This document shows, piece after piece, positions 42,627 to 51,153 of a stretch of 64,000 nt of DNA (position 1 is the stretch's first letter; each line of letters begins with the position of its first letter). The position numbers and the translations under genes were made by a program. This DNA is from Actinomycetales bacterium (GTDB taxonomy: Bacteria > Actinomycetota > Actinomycetes > Actinomycetales > Microbacteriaceae), in contig JAFKEN010000006.1 of assembly GCA_017308515.1 (NCBI GenBank), positions 788,479-852,478 of the forward strand. Reading direction: 5' to 3'. Below the pieces are notes generated by a model, which did no database searches, was not told where the DNA came from, and saw nothing but the letters and a program-made list of their open reading frames with translations.

Positions 42627-43912
42627 TGGCCGAGCTGCCGCGCTCGCTGGTCCGTCGCCGACGGATCCGGCCGACCCTGCGCGGCCTCGTCGTCGCGCTC
42701 GCGGGGGTCGCCGCGATCGTGGTGGGTCTGCAGGCGCACCTGCCCGAGTTCGTTCCCTTCGGGGTCGGGGCGATCCTGCTCGTCGCCCTCGGTGCCGCCC
42801 TGGTCGCGCTGCGCCCGCCTCGGCTCGACGTGCGCCGCGCGACGCAGCCCTCGCCCGCGGTCGCGGGGCGTCCGCTGCGGGTGCAGCTCGTGATCCGCAA
42901 CCGCGCGCGGCGCCCCTCGCCGGGCATACGCTGGAACGACGCGCTGCCGTGGAGGATCGCCGCGGAGCCGCGCGAGCTCGCCCCGCTGCCGGGCGGGCCG
43001 GGGCGGGTCGCCGAGACCGCCGTCGAGTACGTCGTCACGCCGCCGCGCCGCGGCCACTTCCCGCTCGGCCCGCTCGTCGTCGAGTACGGCGACCCCTTCG
43101 GCATGGTGCGCGCGGTGACCGCGATCGGCGAGGCCGAGCGCGTCGTCGTCGTGCCCGCCGTCGCGGCGGTCGGCGAGGGCGGCCCGAGTCTCGACCAGGG
43201 CGACGGTCTCGCGCAGCTGACCCTGCACCGCGCGACCGACAACGAAGACGACCTGACCACGCGCGAGTACCGCCCGGGCGACGCCCTGCGCCGGGTGCAC
43301 TGGCGGGTGACCGCGCGGCAGGGCGAGCTCATGGTGCGGCAGGAGGAGGCGCGCAGCGACCCCGACGCGCGCCTGCTGCTCGACACCCGCGAGGCCGGCT
43401 ACCGCGACCTCGAACCCGACCGCTTCGAGACCTGGGAGCCCACCGCCCACAGCGAGAGCTTCGAGTGGGTCGTGCGCATGGCCGCCTCGCTCGCGGCGCA
43501 CCTCGACGACCAGGGCTTCCGGGTCGCGATCGAGGAGACCGGATCCCCCCAGCTGCCCGCCGGCCGCGGCGCCCGCGAGCGCGGCCTGGTCTCGGGCGCG
43601 TTCCTGCGTGCTCTCGCGGGGCTGCGCCTGCTGCCCGGCGGGTTGGAGCGCGCCGCCGTCGGCGATCCGCCCCGCGGCCCGCTGTTCGCGCTGCTGGGCG
43701 AGCCGCGCTCCGAGACGGTCGAGTGGCTGATCTCCCGCCGTGATCGCCGCGACACCGGGGTGGCGTTCCTCGCCGGCGCCTCCGAGGTGGCGGCCCGGCG
43801 GTTGCAGGCGGCGGGCTGGGCCGTCGTGCGCGTGGGCTGGGCCGACCAGAACCCGGCGCAGGCGTGGCGCGAGGCCGAGGCGGCGGTGCGGAGGATGCAT
43901 GAGCGTCCGTGA
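42626..43912 (+). CDS. DUF58 (VWA-like) membrane protein
   Basis: 428 residues: two N-terminal helices (about 20-39 and 45-63), then a periplasm/cytoplasm domain with DDLTTREYRPGDALRRVHWRVTARQGELMVRQEE near 209-242, the hallmark of DUF58. It is the expected partner of the MoxR ATPase. The ATG overlaps the moxR stop (ATGA) and its end overlaps the transglutaminase gene by 14 bases, so the three are translated together. Function in envelope protein maturation is inferred from the family. Confidence 0.92.
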   Translation: MAELPRSLVRRRRIRPTLRGLVVALAGVAAIVVGLQAHLPEFVPFGVGAILLVALGAALVALRPPRLDVRRATQPSPAVAGRPLRVQLVIRNRARRPSPGIRWNDALPWRIAAEPRELAPLPGGPGRVAETAVEYVVTPPRRGHFPLGPLVVEYGDPFGMVRAVTAIGEAERVVVVPAVAAVGEGGPSLDQGDGLAQLTLHRATDNEDDLTTREYRPGDALRRVHWRVTARQGELMVRQEEARSDPDARLLLDTREAGYRDLEPDRFETWEPTAHSESFEWVVRMAASLAAHLDDQGFRVAIEETGSPQLPAGRGARERGLVSGAFLRALAGLRLLPGGLERAAVGDPPRGPLFALLGEPRSETVEWLISRRDRRDTGVAFLAGASEVAARRLQAAGWAVVRVGWADQNPAQAWREAEAAVRRMHERP

Positions 43913-46349
43913 GGCTCCCGCCCGAGCTCGCGCCACGCAGAGCGGGGTGCTCGGCGGTGTCACCTCGGGTCGCGCCGGCCGGGGCGGCGCCCGGCGCGCC
44001 GGCGCGCGACCCGCCCGAGGCTCGTGGCGCGCGCGGCGCGGCGCGTGGCGCTGGAGCCCCGCGCTGTGGCTGCTCGCCGCGCAGCTGTGCGCGCTCGGCG
44101 GTCTGCACGTGCTGCTGCGCGAGTCGGCGTGGTGGTTCGTGGTCGCCGGCTACGCGCTGCTCGTGCTCGTCGTCGCGACCCTCACGCGGCTGCTCGTGCC
44201 GGTGCCCCTGCTCGCCCCGGTGCTCGCGGCCGCCGCGGGCCTCGGCGGCCTCACGGTCGGCTTCGCGGCCGACACCGCCGTCGGCGGCCTCGTGCCGACC
44301 GGCGAGACCTGGGACCGGATGCGCGAGATCGTCGACTCCGGGCTGCGCTCGATCGCGACCCAGACGAGCCCCGCGGCGCCCGAGTTCGGGCTCGTCTTCC
44401 TCGTCGCAATCGGGGCGTGCGCGACCACGATCCTCGCCGAGTCGCTCGCGGTCGGGATGCGTCTGCCCGCCCTCGGCGCCCTCCCCGTGCTCGCGCTGCT
44501 CGTGATCCCCGTGGTGATCCAGCCCGGATCAAGCGACGGCCTCCTCGCGCTGCTCACGGCCGCCGCGCTGCTGGGGCTCATCCGCGTGCCGCACCCGCCG
44601 ACCTCCCGCGCCCTCGCGCTCGGCCTGGCGATGCTGACCCTCGTCGGCGCGGTCGTCGGCGGTGCGCTCATCCCGCAGAGCGACGAGGCCGGTCGGATCG
44701 GCACCGCCTCCTCGGCGAACCCGATCATCGCGCTCGGCGCCGACCTGCGCCGCGGCGACCCGCTGCCCGCGGTCGCCTACACGACCACCTCGGGCGAACC
44801 CGTGTACCTGCGGCTCGCCTCCCTCGACACCTTCACGGGATCCAGCTGGACCCCCGCGCTGGCCGGCTACCAGGACGGCCCGCTGTCGCGATTGAGCGCC
44901 CCGGTGGGACTCTCGGGCGCGGTCGACACGACGGCGCAGCGCATCCGGGTGCACGTCGGACAGATCAGCGGGCGCTGGCTGCCGGTCCCCTACCCGACCA
45001 CGGCGATCGCGGGCGCGGGCGACGGATGGCGCTGGGGCCCCGGCGACCTGTCGATCGTCTCGCGCGACAACGACATCCGCGACCGCGAGTACACCGCCGA
45101 CTATCTCGAGCTCGCGCCCACCGCCGAGCAGCTGCGGGCCGCGACCGTGCCCTCGGGCGACGAGGCCGAGGCGGCGGGGCTCAGCGCCCAGCTCGCGCTG
45201 CCCGACGACGTGCCCGCGGTCATCGCCGAGACGGCGCAGCGGGTGGCCGGCGGCGAATCCACCCCGTACGAGCAGGCGCTCGCGCTGCAGAACTGGCTGC
45301 GCGGCCCCGACTTCACCTACTCGATCGACGCGCCCGTCGAGCAGGGCTACGACGGCACCGGCCTCGAGGTGATCGCCCGATTCCTCGAGGTGCGGTCGGG
45401 CTACTGCGTGCACTTCGCCTCGACGATGGCGGTCATGGCGCGCGAGCTCGGGATCCCCTCCCGCGTCGTCGTCGGGTTCCAGCCCGGCACGCCCCGCCCC
45501 GATCTCGGGGAGGGCGCGTTCCTGGCCACCACCGACGATCTGCACGCCTGGCCCGAGCTCTACCTCGAGGGCGTGGGCTGGACGCGCTTCGAGCCGACGC
45601 CGGGGCGCGGGGAGCTGCCGCCGGATCCGCCGCTCTCGACCGACGTGACGGCGCCGCAGGTGCCGGCCGACGACCTCGGGCCCGACGCGGCGCAGCCGCC
45701 CGCCCCCGTCGACCCGGCGCCCGTGCGCGACCCCTCCGACGTGGATCCGGGCACGCCCTCCGCGGCGGATGCCGCCGCCGACGACGGACTCGACGCCGCC
45801 CGCTCCGGAACGCTGCGCACCCTCGCGCTCGTGCTCGGCACGGTGCTCGTGCTCGCCGCCGTCACGCCGTTCGCGGCGCGCCGGGTGCTGCGCGCGCGCC
45901 GGCTGCGCCGCGCGGCGCGCGGCCCCGGCGCGGCCGCCGCCGCGTGGACGGAGCTGCGCGCCACGGTCGTCGACGCCGGCGAGGACGCCCCCGACACCGA
46001 GACGCCGCGCGCCTTCGCGGACCGCCTCGCCGAGGAGCGCGGGGAACGCGATCCCCGGGTGGATGCGCTCGTCGTCGCCGTCGAGTCCCTCGCCTACCGC
46101 CCGCCCGGCTCGCTCGGCCTCGACCCCGCGCTCGTGCGGGCCGCCCTCGCCGCGCTCGAGGCGCGGCTGCCCCCGCTCGCGCGGGTGCGCGCGGCGGTGC
46201 TGCCCGCCTCGCTGCTCGGGTCGATCGGATTCGGGGCGCCTGAATTCGGGGCGCCGGGATCCGGGGCGACGGGCGTCGGGGCCTCGCCGACGACGAACGC
46301 CGAGCCGTGGTCGGTCGCGACCCACGCGCCCGCGACCGAGGGGCCGTAG
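43899..46349 (+). CDS. TgpA-like transmembrane transglutaminase/protease-like protein
   Basis: 816 residues: an Arg/Gly/Ala-rich cytoplasmic start, about six membrane helices (60-250), an extracytoplasmic transglutaminase-core domain with C503 (GYCVHFAS), H549 (DDLHAWPELY) and the FEPTP acidic motif, one further helix near 650 and a DUF4129-like cytoplasmic tail (ETPRAFADRLAEERGERDP). It completes the MoxR-DUF58-TgpA trio. ATG 43899 overlaps the DUF58 gene. The last 40 or so residues are coded by 15-bp tandem repeats and overlap the convergent ABC ATPase gene by 256 bases. Confidence 0.9.
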   Translation: MSVREAPARARATQSGVLGGVTSGRAGRGGARRAGARPARGSWRARRGAWRWSPALWLLAAQLCALGGLHVLLRESAWWFVVAGYALLVLVVATLTRLLVPVPLLAPVLAAAAGLGGLTVGFAADTAVGGLVPTGETWDRMREIVDSGLRSIATQTSPAAPEFGLVFLVAIGACATTILAESLAVGMRLPALGALPVLALLVIPVVIQPGSSDGLLALLTAAALLGLIRVPHPPTSRALALGLAMLTLVGAVVGGALIPQSDEAGRIGTASSANPIIALGADLRRGDPLPAVAYTTTSGEPVYLRLASLDTFTGSSWTPALAGYQDGPLSRLSAPVGLSGAVDTTAQRIRVHVGQISGRWLPVPYPTTAIAGAGDGWRWGPGDLSIVSRDNDIRDREYTADYLELAPTAEQLRAATVPSGDEAEAAGLSAQLALPDDVPAVIAETAQRVAGGESTPYEQALALQNWLRGPDFTYSIDAPVEQGYDGTGLEVIARFLEVRSGYCVHFASTMAVMARELGIPSRVVVGFQPGTPRPDLGEGAFLATTDDLHAWPELYLEGVGWTRFEPTPGRGELPPDPPLSTDVTAPQVPADDLGPDAAQPPAPVDPAPVRDPSDVDPGTPSAADAAADDGLDAARSGTLRTLALVLGTVLVLAAVTPFAARRVLRARRLRRAARGPGAAAAAWTELRATVVDAGEDAPDTETPRAFADRLAEERGERDPRVDALVVAVESLAYRPPGSLGLDPALVRAALAALEARLPPLARVRAAVLPASLLGSIGFGAPEFGAPGSGATGVGASPTTNAEPWSVATHAPATEGP

Positions 46350-47137
46350 AGGCTCGCGACGAGCTCCGCGTCGAGCGTCGCGCGGGTCGCGCCGCTCGCG
46401 GTCACCCGCCCGGCGCGCAGGGCGACCAGGTGGTCGGCGCGTGCGGCGAGCGGCAGCTCGTGCAGTACCGCGACGATCGTGAGCCCGTCGGCGGCGAGCG
46501 AGCGCAGCAGGGCGAGCAGCTCGAACTGGGCGGCCACGTCGAGGTGGGTGGTGGGCTCGTCGAGCAGCAGCAGCCGCGGCTGCTGCGCGAGCGCGCGCGC
46601 GAGCAGCACCCGCTGGCGCTCGCCGCCGGAGAGGGTGAGGAGGGTGCGGCCGGCGAACTCCGTCGCTCCGGCGCGGGCGAGGGCGGCATCGACGACCTCA
46701 TCGCCGCGCGGGTCGCCGCCGCCGAGCATCCGCTCGTGCGGGGTGCGGCCCAGCCGCACGATGTCGCGCGCGGTCAGGGCGAGCTCGGTGGTCGCATCCT
46801 GCTCGACGACCGCGAGCCGCCGGGCGCGCTCGCGCCGCGGCAGGGCCAGCAGGTCCTCGCCCTCGAACGTCACCGAGCCCGCGAGCCGCGCGACCCCGGC
46901 GTCGATCGCCGGGAGGGCGCCGACCGCGCGCAGCAGGGTCGACTTGCCGGCGCCGTTGGGCCCGACGATCGCCGTGAGCGCGCCGGCGGGCGCCGCGAAG
47001 GAGGCGCCGTCGAGCAGCAGCCGACCGCTCCGGGCGGGCCCCGAGCGCACCGTCATGTCGCGTACGACGAGGCCCGCGCTGCTCCGGGAGGTCGCGGCGG
47101 CGTCGCCGCTCACGCCGTGCTCCCGCGCGCCGCTCAC
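46094..47137 (-). CDS. ABC transporter ATP-binding protein, probable F420-precursor importer
   Basis: 347 residues. Walker A VGPNGAGKSTLLRA, Q-loop VEQDATTELALTA, signature LSGGERQRVLLARAL and Walker B LLLLDEPTTHLD place it with FecE/BtuD-type importers of siderophore, cobalamin and similar ligands. The GTG at 47137 overlaps the permease stop (GTGA). After SAFVVGEAPTP the C-terminus becomes a Pro/Ala/Gly/Ser-rich tail of about 80 residues that is antisense to the transglutaminase gene and not part of the fold. With the permease and binding protein and next to cofC/cofD, it resembles the proposed F420-0 importer cassette of actinobacteria. Confidence 0.87.
   Translation of the reverse strand: MSGAREHGVSGDAAATSRSSAGLVVRDMTVRSGPARSGRLLLDGASFAAPAGALTAIVGPNGAGKSTLLRAVGALPAIDAGVARLAGSVTFEGEDLLALPRRERARRLAVVEQDATTELALTARDIVRLGRTPHERMLGGGDPRGDEVVDAALARAGATEFAGRTLLTLSGGERQRVLLARALAQQPRLLLLDEPTTHLDVAAQFELLALLRSLAADGLTIVAVLHELPLAARADHLVALRAGRVTASGATRATLDAELVASLYGPSVAGAWVATDHGSAFVVGEAPTPVAPDPGAPNSGAPNPIDPSSEAGSTAARTRASGGSRASSAARAARTSAGSRPSEPGGR
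46227..46286. repeat. 15-bp tandem repeat (four imperfect units) in a two-strand coding overlap
   Basis: Units start at 46227, 46242, 46257 and 46272; consensus GGATTCGGGGCGCCG. On the plus strand they code GFGAP-like repeats at the end of the transglutaminase-like protein, on the minus strand PGAPN-like repeats in the ATPase tail. The last unit is the most diverged. Confidence 0.8.
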
Positions 47138-48195
47138 GCCGCGCTCCGGCGCCGGGCCAGCAGCAGGGCGAACACGGGCGCGCCGACGAGCGCCGTCACG
47201 ACGCCGACCGGCAGCTCGCGCGGGTCGAAGGCGGCGCGCGCGAGGGTGTCGGCCCAGATGAGGAACACCGCCCCGGTGAGCGCGGCGAGCGGCAGCAGCG
47301 GCCGGTGCCGCGGTCCGATCAGCAGCCGCACCGCGTGCGGCAGCACGAGCCCCACGAAGCCGATCGCGCCGCTCACCGAGACGAGCGCACCAGTCAGCAG
47401 GGCGCTCGCGACGAGCAGCACCCAGCGCACTCCCTGCACCGGCAGGCCGAGGCTCGCGGCGGTCGCGTCGCCCAGGGCGAAGGCGTCGAGGATCCGGCCG
47501 GAGAGCGCGAGCGGAACCCCGACGACGAGCAGCGCGCCGCCCGCGATCGCGACGGCCGGCCAGCGCGCACCGGCGAGGGATCCGAGCAGCCAGCCGAGCA
47601 CGGAGCGGTAGGAGTCGCCGGTGGCGCTCCAGAAGATGACGAAGCTCGTCGCCGCTCCCGCGAGGGAGGAGACCGCGATGCCGGCGAGCACCATCCGGCT
47701 CGGCGTCACGCGACCGAGTGCGCCGGCCAGGCCGAGGGTGAGTGCGAGGGCGGCGATCGATCCCGCGAAGGCGGCCACCGGCAGCAGTACCGCGACACCG
47801 AGCAGCAGCACCGACACCGCGCCGAGCGAGGCTCCCGACGACAGCCCCAGCAGGTACGGATCGGCGAGCGGGTTGCGGGTCAGGCCCTGCATGACCGCGC
47901 CGACGAGGGCGAGGCCCGCCCCGACGGCGGCGGCGGTCAGCACGCGCGGCACCCGCAGCTGCCACACGATGCCGTCGCGCAGCGGATCGAGCGGACTCGT
48001 GCCCATGCCGAGGTGGGCGAGCACGCTCGCGAGCACGTCGCCCGGCGCGAGATCGGCCGCGCCGACGCCGATCGCGAGCACGAGCGAGGCGAGCAGGGCG
48101 GCGACCAGGACGACCGCCGCGACCGCCGCGCGCGCTCCCGCGCTCGCCCCGGCGCGCGGGGCGAGACGGGCGGCGAGGCGCGCGGCGGCCGTCAC
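47134..48195 (-). CDS. FecCD-family ABC permease, probable F420-precursor importer
   Basis: 353 residues and about ten helices in the BtuC/FecCD pattern: VLTAAAVGAGLALVGAVMQGLTRNPLADPYLLGLSSGA near 85-122 and GFVGLVLPHAVRLLIGPRHRPLLPLAAL near 280-307 are signatures. It forms the membrane channel with the ATPase (GTGA overlap) and binding protein (2 bases upstream). Placement beside cofC and cofD suggests an F420-related ligand rather than iron-siderophore or cobalamin; this is inference. Confidence 0.88.
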   Translation of the reverse strand: MTAAARLAARLAPRAGASAGARAAVAAVVLVAALLASLVLAIGVGAADLAPGDVLASVLAHLGMGTSPLDPLRDGIVWQLRVPRVLTAAAVGAGLALVGAVMQGLTRNPLADPYLLGLSSGASLGAVSVLLLGVAVLLPVAAFAGSIAALALTLGLAGALGRVTPSRMVLAGIAVSSLAGAATSFVIFWSATGDSYRSVLGWLLGSLAGARWPAVAIAGGALLVVGVPLALSGRILDAFALGDATAASLGLPVQGVRWVLLVASALLTGALVSVSGAIGFVGLVLPHAVRLLIGPRHRPLLPLAALTGAVFLIWADTLARAAFDPRELPVGVVTALVGAPVFALLLARRRSAA

Positions 48196-48197
48196 GC

Positions 48198-49169
48198 TCA
48201 GGCCCGGTCGAGCCGCGCGAGCTGCTCGGCCAGCGAGGTGGCGGCCTCGACGCTGCGCACCCCGGCCTCGCTCGCCGCGAAGGGCACGACGAGGTAGCGC
48301 CCGGCCTTCACGGCGCTCAGTTGCGCGGTCGCCGGGTCGGACTCGAGGCGCGCGATCTTCGAGGCGGCGGTGTTCCACGAGGCGTCGACGAGCACGATGA
48401 CGTCGGGGTCCGCGTCGACGATCGCCTCCCAGTCGAGCGAGGTCCAGGTCTGCCCGACGCCGGAGACGATGTTCGTGAGACCGACCGCGTCCATCACCAT
48501 CTGCGGCGCGCCGATGTCGCCGCCGACGTAGGGGGTGTCGTCGCCCGAGGAGTACCAGAGCGCGGTGAGGCCGCGCCCGTCGGGCTGGATCGCCGCGAGC
48601 TGCGCCTTCTGCTCGTCGATGAGGCCCGAGGCGTCGACGCCGAGGATCGCGCCGAGCTCCGCGATCTCGCGGAACACCTCGTCGAAGCCGAGCTTCGTCG
48701 GCTGGTCGGCGCTGCGGCACGCGGCGGGGGAGACGTAGCTCGCGACGCCGAGGGAGGCGAGCTCCGCGCGGTCCCCGGCGGCCTCGGGAGCGAAGGCCGA
48801 CTCCCACCCCGAGTACACGAGATCGGGATCGAGGGCGAGCACCGCCTCCTCGCTCGGGAACTGCGGGGCGAGCTCGGGGATCCCCGCCGCCTGGTCGGCC
48901 CACTGCTCGGGCACCGGTCCGTCGGAGAAGGCGGTGCCGACGATCCGGTCGCCCACCCCGAGCGCGAGCAGCATCTCGATCGAGGTCGACTTGATCGCGA
49001 CGATGCGCTGCGGCGGGGCGGCGACGGTCACCGGGAACCCGCAGTTCTCGAGCACCGGTTCGTCGGTCGCGACGGGGCTCGGAGTCGGGGTGGCGGCGCA
49101 GCCGGCGAGGGGGATCGCCACGAGGGCGACGAGGCCGGCGGCGATGAGGGCGGGGGCGCGACGGGTCAT
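48198..49169 (-). CDS. ABC substrate-binding lipoprotein, probable F420-precursor importer
   Basis: 323 residues. Signal peptide MTRRAPALIAAGLVALVAIPLAGC with lipobox Cys near residue 24, then a BtuF/FepB-type domain: PQRIVAIKSTSIEMLLALGVGDRIVGTAF (near 55-83), PDLVYSGWESAF and VDADPDVIVLVDASW. It would catch the ligand outside the membrane. Three further Cys (ENCGFP, AACRSA) may form a disulfide. Genes on both sides (permease, cofC) point to a deazaflavin precursor. ATG 49169 follows a CGGAGAG ribosome site. Confidence 0.88.
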   Translation of the reverse strand: MTRRAPALIAAGLVALVAIPLAGCAATPTPSPVATDEPVLENCGFPVTVAAPPQRIVAIKSTSIEMLLALGVGDRIVGTAFSDGPVPEQWADQAAGIPELAPQFPSEEAVLALDPDLVYSGWESAFAPEAAGDRAELASLGVASYVSPAACRSADQPTKLGFDEVFREIAELGAILGVDASGLIDEQKAQLAAIQPDGRGLTALWYSSGDDTPYVGGDIGAPQMVMDAVGLTNIVSGVGQTWTSLDWEAIVDADPDVIVLVDASWNTAASKIARLESDPATAQLSAVKAGRYLVVPFAASEAGVRSVEAATSLAEQLARLDRA

Positions 49170-49379
49170 GACTCTCCGGGAGGGGCGACGGGGGATGCGG
49201 GTGCGATCACGCAGCGACGTGCGGATCGAGGCGTGCGGGCGCGCGGCCCGCGCCGGCCGTCCCAGGAGGGGGAGGGCGCACCCGCGGCACGTGCGCCGCG
49301 GAGGTCGAGACCCGTAGCCTATCGCTCGGAGCCCCGAGGCTCCGGCCCGCCGGGCGCGGGTGTCGCCGTCTGGAGGAGC

Positions 49380-50024
49380 ATGCGCCTCACCCCCCGCGCG
49401 CGCTGGCGCGTCGTCGTGCCGGTCAAGCCGACGCACGGCGCGAAGAGCCGGCTGCACGCCGACCCGGAGCTCGCGCGCGCGATCGCCCTCGACACCCTGC
49501 ACGCCCTCGCCCAGGCGCGGTCCGTCGCGGAGATCGTCGTCGTCACGGCCGACCGCACCCTGGGGCGCGAGCTGCCCGTCCGCGCGCGCATCGCCCGCGA
49601 ACCCGCCCCCTCCGGCATCGCGGCCGCCCTCGAGCGCGGCCTGCGGGGTCGTCGCCCCGAGACTCCGGTCGCCGCCCTCCTCGGCGACCTCCCCGCGCTG
49701 CGCGGCAGCGAGATCGCGGCCGCTCTCGCGATCGCCCTCGAACTGCCGGGCGCCTTCGTGCCGGATGCAGACGGCACCGGCACGACGCTCGTCACCGCGG
49801 CCGCGGGCTCCGAGCTGCGCCCGCGCTTCGGCCCCGACTCGGCGGCCGCGCACCGCACGGAGGGACTCGTCGAAATCCCCGTGAGCGTACGCAGCGGCCT
49901 GCGGCGCGACGTGGACCTGCCGGATCACCTCGTCGCCCTCGGCCGGGCCCTGGGTCCGCGCACGCGCGCGGTGCTCGCGCAGGCTGCGGACGAGGAGTCA
50001 CTCGACCGCGACGCGGTCGGCTAG
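49380..50024 (+). CDS. cofC: 2-phospho-L-lactate guanylyltransferase
   Basis: 214 residues with the nucleotidyltransferase pattern of CofC/FbiD: WRVVVPVKPTHGAKSRL at residues 9-25, then VAEIVVVTADRTLGREL, ALLGDLPALRGSEI near 98-111 and the C-terminal DLPDHLVALG. It activates phospholactate or phosphoenolpyruvate with GTP for CofD. ATG 49380 has a strong GGAGGAG ribosome site; the 210 bases upstream form the divergent promoter region with the importer. Its end overlaps the convergent cofD gene by 4 bases. Confidence 0.9.
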   Translation: MRLTPRARWRVVVPVKPTHGAKSRLHADPELARAIALDTLHALAQARSVAEIVVVTADRTLGRELPVRARIAREPAPSGIAAALERGLRGRRPETPVAALLGDLPALRGSEIAAALAIALELPGAFVPDADGTGTTLVTAAAGSELRPRFGPDSAAAHRTEGLVEIPVSVRSGLRRDVDLPDHLVALGRALGPRTRAVLAQAADEESLDRDAVG

Positions 50025-51124
50025 TCCCGCCGCGCGAGCGCGACCGCCGCCTCGACCATCCGCGCCGTCGTCGAGGGGTCGCGCATCCATAGCGGAACGG
50101 AGGCCGCCCGCAGACCGGCCGCCTCGAGCGCCGGAACCGCCTCGGCGTCCTCCTCGCCGACGAGCCAGCCGTCGAGCAGCCCGGCCGACGATCGCGCGCC
50201 GTACCAGGCGCCGACCGCGCGGGCCGAGGTCTCGACGCCGATCGCCTCGAGACAGGCGTCGGCCATGCCGCGCACGACGGCGCCGCCGATGATCGGGGAG
50301 ACGCCGACGACGGGCGCGGCGGTGGCGCGCACCGCCTCGCGGATCCCGTCGATGCCGAGGATCGTGCCGATCGAGACCACCGGGTTCGAGGGCGCCAGCA
50401 GCACGAGGTCGGTCTCCGCGATCGCGGCGAGCACGCCGGGGCCGGGCCGGGCGAGTTCGACGCCGTGCTGCACGAAGCGCCGCGCGGGCACGGTGCCGCG
50501 GTGGCGCGTCCACCACTCCTCGAAGTGCAGCTCGCCCGCATCGGTGACGACGTGGGTCTCGACGGGATCGTCGGAGGCCGGCAGCAGCTCGACGCCGAGA
50601 TCCCAGCGCGCGGCGAGGCGCCGGGTCGCCTCCGACAGCGGCAGGCCCTCGTGCAGCCAGCCGGTGCGCGCGATGTGGGTGCCGAGGTCGAGGTCGCCGA
50701 GGGTGAACCAGGGCCAGCCGGTGCCGTAGGCGGCGAGCTCGCCGGCGACGCGCTCGCGCTCGCCCGCGCGGCCCCACCCGCGCTCGGCGTCGTTCACCCC
50801 CGCGAGTGCGTACATCACCGAGTCGAGGTCGGGGCACACCCGCAGGCCCGAGAGCCAGAGGTCGTCGCCGACGTTGACGACCGCCGTGACCGTCGTCGGC
50901 GCGGCCGCCGCCCGGGCCCATTCGCGCACGCCGAGCAGGAACCGGGCGCCGCCGACGCCGGCGCCTCGGGGTCCGCTCGCCGGGCCCCCGCACGCCTCTC
51001 GAGAGCGTCCACGACCGCCCTCCGCGCTGTTGATGGGACTTACATCCGCGCCGCGAGCGTCGTAGCGTTCGGACGTAACCGCTCCGCAATCGGCGGAAAC
51101 GCCGCCGAAACGTCGGGTGCGCAC
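50021..51124 (-). CDS. cofD: 2-phospho-L-lactate transferase
   Basis: 367 residues as an open frame; the recognisable enzyme starts near residue 56 with GVGGARFLLGVREWARA. Later blocks: VVNVGDDLWLSGLRVCPDLDSVMYAL near 83-108, GTHIARTGWLHEGLPLSE, LAPSNPVVSIGTILGIDGIRE and GVSPIIGGAVVRGMADACLEA. It joins the activated phospholactate to FO, making F420-0. In frame there is no ATG, GTG or TTG between GTG 51124 and the GVGGARF motif, and the usual first strand before it is replaced by a Gly/Arg/Ser-rich stretch, so the start is doubtful. It is convergent with cofC. Confidence 0.9.
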   Translation of the reverse strand: MRTRRFGGVSADCGAVTSERYDARGADVSPINSAEGGRGRSREACGGPASGPRGAGVGGARFLLGVREWARAAAAPTTVTAVVNVGDDLWLSGLRVCPDLDSVMYALAGVNDAERGWGRAGERERVAGELAAYGTGWPWFTLGDLDLGTHIARTGWLHEGLPLSEATRRLAARWDLGVELLPASDDPVETHVVTDAGELHFEEWWTRHRGTVPARRFVQHGVELARPGPGVLAAIAETDLVLLAPSNPVVSIGTILGIDGIREAVRATAAPVVGVSPIIGGAVVRGMADACLEAIGVETSARAVGAWYGARSSAGLLDGWLVGEEDAEAVPALEAAGLRAASVPLWMRDPSTTARMVEAAVALARRD

Positions 51125-51153
51125 AATGAGACGGGAACGTCCGAAGGAGCCCC

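Noticed and set aside
46094-48198. Siderophore or vitamin B12 importer
   Set aside because: Possible by family, but direct neighbourhood with cofC and cofD makes an F420 precursor the better reading; kept as an alternative.
49170-49379. Cobalamin riboswitch ahead of the BtuF-like binding protein
   Set aside because: I looked for the conserved B12-box (GCCACTG-like) and related loops and saw none on either strand.
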